This document shows, piece after piece, positions 22,988-28,283 of a stretch of DNA of 28,283 nucleotides. Position 1 is the first letter of the stretch. Each line of letters begins with the position of its first letter. The stretch is from an uncultured Clostridia bacterium. GTDB lineage: Bacteria; Bacillota; Clostridia; Oscillospirales; Ruminococcaceae. Position numbers and translations under genes: made by a program. The notes under the pieces are model-generated. The model saw only the letters and a list, made by a program, of their open reading frames with translations, did no database searches and was not told the origin of the DNA. Where the stretch lies: positions 1-28,283 of the forward strand of contig CALBGD010000099.1 of NCBI GenBank assembly GCA_937893735.1. The letters are read 5' to 3'.

Positions 22988-23281
22988 TTACAGCTCCTCA
23001 GCCGATTCGGGAGCCTTCTCCTCCTCGACCATATCGCTGTCGGTCTTCTTTATCTCTTCCTTGGCGGGAGCCTCCTCCGGCTCAGCCTTTGCGGAATCGG
23101 TTATATCCTCGTCCTCGTCAAAGTCGAAATCAGCGTCGTCGCTGTCCCATGCTTCGTCCCAGTCATCATAGTAGTCCTCGTCGTTTTCCTTCTCGAGCTT
23201 CTTCTTTGTGATGATGGTGGCAGCAGCAACGCCGCCTGCGATAGCGAGCAGTCCGACAAGAGCAATACCTAAACCCTTCAT
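22988..23281 (-). CDS. small acidic single-pass membrane protein, unknown function
   Basis: A 97-aa protein with one N-terminal transmembrane segment (residues 4-24, Gly/Ala/Ile/Leu rich), a KKK stop-transfer patch, then a strongly acidic, disordered-looking tail (Asp/Glu and Tyr/Trp rich at 33-60, then Glu/Ala/Pro/Lys). No family is recognised. The ATG at 23281 has GGAGG at 23289-23293; a longer frame to 23383 would overlap the promoter. It has its own promoter, leader hairpin and terminator, so it is a single-gene unit. Confidence 0.7.
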   Translation of the reverse strand: MKGLGIALVGLLAIAGGVAAATIITKKKLEKENDEDYYDDWDEAWDSDDADFDFDEDEDITDSAKAEPEEAPAKEEIKKTDSDMVEEEKAPESAEEL

Positions 23282-23311
23282 GACAATACCTCCATATAGC
23301 TTTGAACATGA

Positions 23312-23330
23312 TGCCGTGCAGAACACGGCA
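23312..23330 (-). promoter_or_regulatory. hairpin in the leader of the 97-aa protein gene
   Basis: TGCCGTG (23312-23318) pairs perfectly with CACGGCA (23324-23330), loop CAGAA, between the predicted start site (about 23348) and the ribosome binding site. It could stabilise the mRNA or regulate access to the ribosome. On the plus strand it is followed by TATATTTTTT and would resemble a terminator. Confidence 0.5.
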
Positions 23331-23354
23331 GTATATTTTTTCCTCGTACTGTAT

Positions 23355-23383
23355 AGTATATACCCATTTCGGTATTTTTTCAA
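23355..23383 (-). promoter_or_regulatory. sigma-A type promoter of the 97-aa protein gene
   Basis: On the minus strand, TTGAAA (23378-23383) and TATACT (23355-23360) are 17 bases apart. A TTGACA at 23389-23394 is too far from any -10 to be the -35. Confidence 0.6.
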
Positions 23384-23420
23384 GTGTTGTCAAAGAAATT
23401 AGTCAGATGTGCCAAAAAAA

Positions 23421-24170
23421 TTATATGTTTCCTGTCAGATTCATCAAAACCGAAATAGCGGCTATCGGGGCCGTCTCACAGCGAAGTATCCTCTTTCCGA
23501 GGGAAGCACATACGAATCCTGCTTCGACCAGCCGCTCGGCTTCCTCCGGGGCGAAGCCGCCCTCGCTGCCGATGACGATATCCACATTGCCGGAGTACTC
23601 CGCGACAGCCTCGCGCAGAGGGACATCGGCGCACTCATAGAATAATATGCGGGTATCCTGCGGGGATATGACCTGCGTAAGCTGCGAAAATTCGAGCGTT
23701 TCTCCCACGGTCGGGATAACTCCCCTGCCGCACTGCTTTGCGGCCTCGTAGGCTATGCGCTGCCAGCGCTCGCACTTCTTGGCGAGCTGCTTCTTATCCG
23801 GGCGGGAAATGCACCGCTTCGACAGGAAGGGTATCACCTCGCAGGCGCCGCACTCAACGGCTTTCTGCACGATGAACTCCATCTTGTCGCCCTTGGGCAT
23901 CGCCTGAAACAGCCGCACATGGATATTCGGCTCAGCCTGATTCGGGGAGCTTTCAAGCACCCTGAACACGCACTCCCCCGAGGAGCTTTCCAGCTCCGCG
24001 AGGTAATCGGTGCCCTTTCCGTCGCATATCACCGCGATGTCACCGGGCTTCATTCTGAGCACCTGCGCAACGTGCTTTGAGTCCTCCGGGTCGAGTACCG
24101 CAGTGGTCTCCGATATATTCTCCGTGAAAAATCTGGGATAGCGCCAGCGCTCTATTTTTTCCTGTTCCAT
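23421..24170 (-). CDS. rsmE: RsmE, 16S rRNA m3U1498 methyltransferase
   Basis: A 249-aa SPOUT methyltransferase that methylates U1498 of 16S rRNA near the decoding site. The N-terminal PUA-like domain (about 10-75) precedes the knotted SAM-binding domain (about 80-245), which shows GSEGGFAPEEAE near residue 202 and LGKRILRCETAPIAA near 226, the family's signature loops. I chose the ATG at 24170 with AGGAGA at 24175-24180; the ATG at 24191 overlaps recG and has no ribosome binding site. Translation may be coupled to recG. No clear terminator follows, although T7 comes directly after the stop. Confidence 0.93.
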   Translation of the reverse strand: MEQEKIERWRYPRFFTENISETTAVLDPEDSKHVAQVLRMKPGDIAVICDGKGTDYLAELESSSGECVFRVLESSPNQAEPNIHVRLFQAMPKGDKMEFIVQKAVECGACEVIPFLSKRCISRPDKKQLAKKCERWQRIAYEAAKQCGRGVIPTVGETLEFSQLTQVISPQDTRILFYECADVPLREAVAEYSGNVDIVIGSEGGFAPEEAERLVEAGFVCASLGKRILRCETAPIAAISVLMNLTGNI

Positions 24171-24181
24171 AGTATCTCCTG

Positions 24182-26191
24182 TCAGTTCCATTCCGTGCCG
24201 CTGAAAAGCTTCTCCACGCCCTGACGGAGCAGGGCGCTTTTCGGGGACTCCAGCTTCGGGTCTACCCGCAGAAGCTCCTCGGCGAGCTTTTCCACCTGCT
24301 CCAGCACCTCCGCGTCGTCAGCGATATCCGCGACTTTAAGCGGCGGAAGCCCGTGCTGCTCCCTGCCAAAGAAATTTCCCGGCCCACGGAGCTGCAAATC
24401 CTCCCGCGCCAGCTCAAAGCCGTCAGTCGTCCGCACCATCGCTTCGGTGCGGGCTTTCGTGTATTCGCTGCGGCTGTCCGACATGAGTATGCACCAGCTC
24501 TGCTCGCTACCCCTGCCTACGCGTCCCCGGAGCTGATGGAGCTGCGAAAGCCCGAACTGCTCCGCGTTTTCGATGAGCATTACCACCGCGTTTGGCACGT
24601 CTATTCCTACCTCAATGACCGTGGTGGAGACCAGAAGCTTCAGCCGGTTTTCCTTGAACTCGGTCATGACGCGCTCCTTTTCGGACTGCTTAAGCTTTCC
24701 GTACAGCAGCCCGGTGGGGATATCCCGGAATTCGCCGTTCACAAGCCGGTCATAGTACTCGATGGCTCCCGCTTTCTCGCTCTCCCCGGAGGATTCCACC
24801 AGCGGGCAGACGATATACGCCTGCTTTCCCGCCGCGATATGCTTCCTTATGAAGCTGTAAACCCGCTGTCGGTAGCTGCTGTCCACCGCATAGGTCTTTA
24901 TCGGGATTCGTCCCTTTGGCATTTCGTCAAGCACGGAAACGTCAAGGTCGCCGTAGATTATCAGCGCGAGGGTGCGGGGGATAGGGGTCGCCGACATCGC
25001 CATTATGTGCGGAGCCACTCCCTTCTCCGCGAGGGCTCCCCGCTGGGCAACGCCGAAGCGGTGCTGCTCGTCCACTATGACAAGCCCGGTGTTCTTCATT
25101 GCGGAGGACTTCTGTATAAGCGCCTGAGTGCCTATCAGCACGTCAACACCGCCCTCCTGAGAGCGTTTGCGGACATCGGCTTTCTCCTTTGGCGTAAGGC
25201 TGCCGGAAAGGAGCTCCACCCGCACGCCCAGCGGCTCCAGAAGCTCCCGGAATGTCTTTGCGTGCTGCTGCGCCAGCACCTCGGTGGGAGCCATCACCAG
25301 CGTGCCGAAGCCGTTTTTGTGGCAGAAGTACGCCGCAGCCGCCGCAACCAGCGTTTTGCCGCTGCCAACATCGCCCTGAATCAGCCGGTTCATCGGGTGC
25401 GGCTTCTGCATATCACGGAAGCAGTCCTCAGCCGCTTTCCTCTGGGCGTTTGTAGGAGTGAACGGCAGGCTGTCCCACAGCTCGCTTATATCCACGTTAC
25501 GCATTACCGCGCCGGATCCCTCCCGCCCGCGGCTCTTCATCATGGAAAGCCCCAGCTTCAGCAGGATAAGCTCCTCGAACACCAGACGGCGCCGTGCCTC
25601 GGTATACTCCGCGCGGCTCTTCGGGAAGTGTATCTGCTTCACCGCCTGCTCACGGGAGAGCAGCCCGAAGCGCTTTACGAGCCCCTCCGGCAGGGTTTCC
25701 GGGAAATTCAGCATGGAAAGCGCAGACCTCACGTTCGCGGAGACCATGTTGTTCGTGAGCCCGGCGGTCAGCGGGTATTTCGGCATAAGTCCGCCGGAAT
25801 CCACGTCCACAAAAAGCGGAGAGCCTATCTGCTTTCTTACCAGGTCGCCGGTTATCTTTCCGTAGAAAAGGTACTCCCGCCCGCGATCCAGCTTGGCAAA
25901 GGTGAATTTCGCGTTGAAGAACACCGCCGTAATATTTCCGGTGCCGTCCGAAAGCTCCGCCTTGAACAGAGCCATTCGCGCGTACTCGTTGAACGGGGAT
26001 TTTTTCTCCTTTACAAATGCGCGAAAGGCGCAGACCTCTCCGATCTGCACCTCGCTTATAGGCTTTGGTTCCGTGAAATCAACGTAATCCCGCGGGTAGA
26101 ATTCCGCGAGCTGGTCAACGGTCTCCACGCCGAGCTTCTTGTAGAGCTTCGCACGCTTCTCGCCGACCCCTTTGAGGTAGGTTATCTCCAT
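24182..26191 (-). CDS. recG: RecG ATP-dependent DNA helicase
   Basis: A 669-aa branch-migration helicase that remodels stalled forks and Holliday junctions. The N-terminal wedge/OB domain covers about 1-150. Superfamily 2 motifs are in order: Walker A GDVGSGKT at 273-280, DEQH at 374-377, SATPIPRT at 400-407 and QLRGRVGRG at 553-561. Length is typical of RecG. Its ATG overlaps the last base of the upstream stop (TAATG). The asp23-fakA-recG order matches the Bacillus yloU-yloV-recG region. Confidence 0.96.
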   Translation of the reverse strand: MEITYLKGVGEKRAKLYKKLGVETVDQLAEFYPRDYVDFTEPKPISEVQIGEVCAFRAFVKEKKSPFNEYARMALFKAELSDGTGNITAVFFNAKFTFAKLDRGREYLFYGKITGDLVRKQIGSPLFVDVDSGGLMPKYPLTAGLTNNMVSANVRSALSMLNFPETLPEGLVKRFGLLSREQAVKQIHFPKSRAEYTEARRRLVFEELILLKLGLSMMKSRGREGSGAVMRNVDISELWDSLPFTPTNAQRKAAEDCFRDMQKPHPMNRLIQGDVGSGKTLVAAAAAYFCHKNGFGTLVMAPTEVLAQQHAKTFRELLEPLGVRVELLSGSLTPKEKADVRKRSQEGGVDVLIGTQALIQKSSAMKNTGLVIVDEQHRFGVAQRGALAEKGVAPHIMAMSATPIPRTLALIIYGDLDVSVLDEMPKGRIPIKTYAVDSSYRQRVYSFIRKHIAAGKQAYIVCPLVESSGESEKAGAIEYYDRLVNGEFRDIPTGLLYGKLKQSEKERVMTEFKENRLKLLVSTTVIEVGIDVPNAVVMLIENAEQFGLSQLHQLRGRVGRGSEQSWCILMSDSRSEYTKARTEAMVRTTDGFELAREDLQLRGPGNFFGREQHGLPPLKVADIADDAEVLEQVEKLAEELLRVDPKLESPKSALLRQGVEKLFSGTEWN

Positions 26192-27834
26192 TATTCAACA
26201 GAAATGATGTAATAGTATACGGGCTGTCCGCCGTTCACCAGATTGATGTCTATGCTGTCGCTTATTCTCGCGCGGAGCTGCTCGTAAGCAGCGTTCGCCG
26301 CCTCGTCCGTCACATCGGAGCCGTAGATAACGGTAACGTAGCTGCTGGAGCCGCTTATCAGGCGCTTTGTGAGCTTCGTGAGAGCCTTGGTCACGTCCTT
26401 TTCGGTGAAAACGATCTTTCCGTTGTCCATCGCGAGGATCTCGCCCTGCTTTATCTTGTGGCCGTCATACTCGCTGTCGCGCACCGCAAAGGTTATCTGA
26501 CCGCTCTGCACCCTGCCGAGCGCGTCTGTCATATTGCTGCGGTTGGTGACGAAATCAGCGCCCGGGTCGAAGTTCATCAGCGCGGAAATTCCCTGCGGGA
26601 TAGTGCGGGACTGGAGCACGCACACGTTCCTGTCTGCGAGGGAAACTGCCTGCTCCGCCGCCATGATGATGTTCTTGTTGTTCGGCAAGACGAAAACGTT
26701 ATGCGCCGGGGTCTGGCCTATCGCCTCGAGGATATCCTCGGTGGAGGGGTTCATGGTCTGACCGCCGCGCACTATGCTGTCGGCACCGAGGTCGCGGAAA
26801 AGCGCCTCAACGCCCGCGCCGGCCGCAACAGCCACGAATCCGAAGTCCTTCTCAGGCTTTACGGGAACCTTGCGGTTCTGCTGGACAGCCTCGTCAGCCT
26901 TTACGATGTTGTGGTGCTGCTCGCGCATATTCTCTATCTTCATCTTGGTGAGCTCGCCGAACTTTATGCCCTCCTCGATAGCCTTTCCGGGGTGGTTGGA
27001 GTGAACGTGCACCTTGATGATGTCGTCGTCGTCAACTACGACAACGCAGTCGCCTATCGTCTCAAGGAATGCGCGAAGAGCCGTGGCGTCCTTTGCGCCC
27101 GCCTTCTTGTTGACGATGTACTCGGTGCAGTACGCGTAGTGTATGTCCTCCTGCACTGCGCCCGCAGCCGCTACCGCCGCCGGAGCCGCAGGCTTGGTCT
27201 CGCTCTCGGAGCGAATGACCGCGCCGCCGGAAATCACCTGCTGCATTCCCTCGAGGATAACGAGGAGTCCCTTGCCGCCTGCGTCCACAACGCCCGCCTT
27301 TTTCAGCGCGGGGAGGAGCTCAGGGGTCTTTTCAAGGCTCTTTTCGCCCTCGGCGATGAACGCCGCGAGGAATTCCGCCACATCGCCGCCCTCGGCCGCT
27401 GAATCCTTGGTGTTCTCCCATGCTTCGCGGACAACGGTGAGTATGGTGCCCTCGGTGGGCTTCATGACGGACTTGTATGCTGCGTCAACGCCCAGCTTGA
27501 ACGAATCCGACAGCAGCTTTGCGTCCGCCTCTTCCTTTCCGGCGAGACCCTTTGACAGCCCCCGGAATATCAGCGACAGAATAACGCCGGAGTTTCCCCT
27601 TGCGCCGCGCAGCATTGCGCCCGCAGTGAGCTTTGCGGCTTCTCCTGCGGTAATGCCGTCGTTCGCCGCCTTTAGTTCAGCCAGCGCGTTGCCAATTGTC
27701 ATGGACATATTCGTTCCGGTATCTCCGTCCGGCACCGGGAACACGTTCAGCTCGTCCACCGCAAGGCGGTTGTTGGAGATGTTGTTTGCTCCCGATATGA
27801 CAGCGTCCCGGAACATTTTTCCTGTAAGTGTCAT
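26191..27834 (-). CDS. fakA: DAK2 domain protein, FakA/YloV-like fatty acid kinase catalytic subunit
   Basis: A 547-aa cytoplasmic protein. Residues about 8-200 are a DAK2 (DhaL-type) ATP-binding domain: NVFPVPDGDTGTNMSM at 30-45 contains the Mg-binding aspartates, and RGARGNSGVILSLIFRG follows at about 95-111. Residues about 225-547 are the FakA middle and C-terminal domains. In the known system FakA phosphorylates fatty acids held by FakB; no FakB is in the window, so partner and substrate are inferred. Start ATG at 27834 with AAGGGA at 27846-27851, 11 bases away. It sits 36 bases after the Asp23 gene. Confidence 0.9.
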   Translation of the reverse strand: MTLTGKMFRDAVISGANNISNNRLAVDELNVFPVPDGDTGTNMSMTIGNALAELKAANDGITAGEAAKLTAGAMLRGARGNSGVILSLIFRGLSKGLAGKEEADAKLLSDSFKLGVDAAYKSVMKPTEGTILTVVREAWENTKDSAAEGGDVAEFLAAFIAEGEKSLEKTPELLPALKKAGVVDAGGKGLLVILEGMQQVISGGAVIRSESETKPAAPAAVAAAGAVQEDIHYAYCTEYIVNKKAGAKDATALRAFLETIGDCVVVVDDDDIIKVHVHSNHPGKAIEEGIKFGELTKMKIENMREQHHNIVKADEAVQQNRKVPVKPEKDFGFVAVAAGAGVEALFRDLGADSIVRGGQTMNPSTEDILEAIGQTPAHNVFVLPNNKNIIMAAEQAVSLADRNVCVLQSRTIPQGISALMNFDPGADFVTNRSNMTDALGRVQSGQITFAVRDSEYDGHKIKQGEILAMDNGKIVFTEKDVTKALTKLTKRLISGSSSYVTVIYGSDVTDEAANAAYEQLRARISDSIDINLVNGGQPVYYYIISVE

Positions 27835-27870
27835 TTTATGTGATATCCCTTCCTGTTTTTAGATGTTACC

Positions 27871-28227
27871 TTATGTCTTTATCTCGTCAACATAGACGTT
27901 CACGCGTTCAACGGAAATGCCTGTGCTTTCTTCCATGACGTACTTCACCTTGTTGATGATGCTTTTTACTATCGTGCCGACATTCACGCCGTAAAGCACG
28001 GTGATGTGCAGGTCTACGACCAGCTTATCCTTGCCCGTGCGGACGCTTATGCCGCGCTCGAAGCTCTTTTTCTTCACAAAAGGCAGTGCCGCGAGGATCG
28101 TCTGCTTTGCACTGCTTATATTCATCTGCACCACGCCGAAGCAGGAGGTCACAGTGCTGCCTATCAGCGCCGTGAAATATTCCTGCGAAATGGTGATAGT
28201 GCCGATATTGTTCTGGACTTTTATCAT
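27871..28227 (-). CDS. Asp23/Gls24 family protein (YloU-like)
   Basis: A 118-aa small alkaline-shock family protein. The family pattern is seen in GTITISQEYFTALIGSTVTSCFG at about 8-30 (core: ISQEYFTALIG) and in LVVDLHITVLYGVNVGTIV at about 68-86. Members are cytoplasmic, often membrane-associated, and linked to envelope stress; the yloU paralogue precedes fakA in most Firmicutes, as here. ATG at 28227 with GGAGGT at 28231-28236, tightly spaced. Confidence 0.9.
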   Translation of the reverse strand: MIKVQNNIGTITISQEYFTALIGSTVTSCFGVVQMNISSAKQTILAALPFVKKKSFERGISVRTGKDKLVVDLHITVLYGVNVGTIVKSIINKVKYVMEESTGISVERVNVYVDEIKT

Positions 28228-28240
28228 AGTACCTCCTGTT

Positions 28241-28269
28241 ATAATATATTTACCGGTAAAACCCTACAA
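28241..28269 (-). promoter_or_regulatory. possible promoter of the asp23-fakA-recG-rsmE operon with palindrome
   Basis: On the minus strand, TTGTAG (28264-28269) and TATTAT (28241-28246) are 17 bases apart; the -35 is weak. The spacer contains a perfect 12-base palindrome, TTTACCGGTAAA (28249-28260), which could be an operator. The -10 would lie only a few bases from the ribosome binding site, so the leader is very short. Confidence 0.35.
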
Positions 28270-28283
28270 GCCACGCAGGGATA

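Noticed and set aside
23312..23345. Plus-strand terminator
   Set aside because: The hairpin with a T-run looks like one, but there is no plus-strand gene to terminate. It is better read as a leader hairpin of the minus-strand gene.
23389..23394. TTGACA as the -35 of the 97-aa protein gene
   Set aside because: The nearest -10 like hexamers are 25-27 bases away. TTGAAA at 23378-23383 with TATACT has correct spacing.
24353..26212. 619-codon plus-strand open frame
   Set aside because: It mirrors recG, whose helicase motifs are complete. The translation is His/Arg/Leu-rich and unlike a folded protein.

Overview
The window is one strongly co-oriented block: every gene I can support lies on the minus strand, so the biological order runs from position 28283 down to 1. 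Gene content and order point to a motile Gram-positive clostridium, probably Oscillospiraceae/Ruminococcus-like. The reasons are an asp23(yloU)-fakA(yloV)-recG cluster, a YtrA-type GntR regulator with an ABC-2 exporter, and a long fla/che operon with a CheC-like FliY and FlbD. The order fliM-fliY-cheY-fliO-fliP is the one used by Bacillus and clostridia. The genus is inference; no rRNA or other taxonomic marker is present.

Region 1 (28283-23421) is a housekeeping operon: an Asp23 family protein, a DAK2/FakA-like kinase subunit, RecG helicase and the 16S rRNA methyltransferase RsmE. Region 2 (23383-21905) holds two single genes of unknown role: a 97-aa acidic membrane-anchored protein with its own promoter, leader hairpin and terminator, and a 314-aa lipoprotein. 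Region 3 (21904-21545) is a gene-free intergenic stretch with an A-rich degenerate repeat, four near-identical or degenerate copies of a 23-bp direct repeat with an internal palindrome, and four hairpins. Region 4 (21544-17783) is a regulator-ATPase-permease operon behind a consensus promoter (TTGACA, 17 bp, TATAAT) with palindromic candidate operators, ending in a clear terminator.

Region 5 (17782-1) is the flagellar operon, starting at a sigma-A type promoter at 17504-17532: flgB, flgC, fliE, fliF, fliG, fliH, fliI, fliJ, fliK, flgD, a TIGR02530-type gene, flgE, flbD, motA, motB, fliM, fliY, cheY, fliO and the start of fliP at the window edge. It builds, in order, the proximal rod, MS ring, rotor switch, export ATPase complex, hook scaffold and hook, then the stator, C-ring/chemotaxis output and the export gate. 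A second sigma-A type promoter sits between motA and motB. GC-rich hairpins flank flgE and separate fliJ from fliK, so the single operon is probably subdivided at the RNA level. No fliL and no ylxF/motE-like gene is present in the places where related operons carry them.

The stretches most worth a second look are the 23-bp repeat array, the hairpins around flgE, the motA/motB split, and the unusual C-terminal extensions of FlgD and MotB. I saw no tRNA, rRNA, CRISPR array, transposase or prophage gene. The window is mostly a well-known system, and the novelty lies in its non-coding structure.
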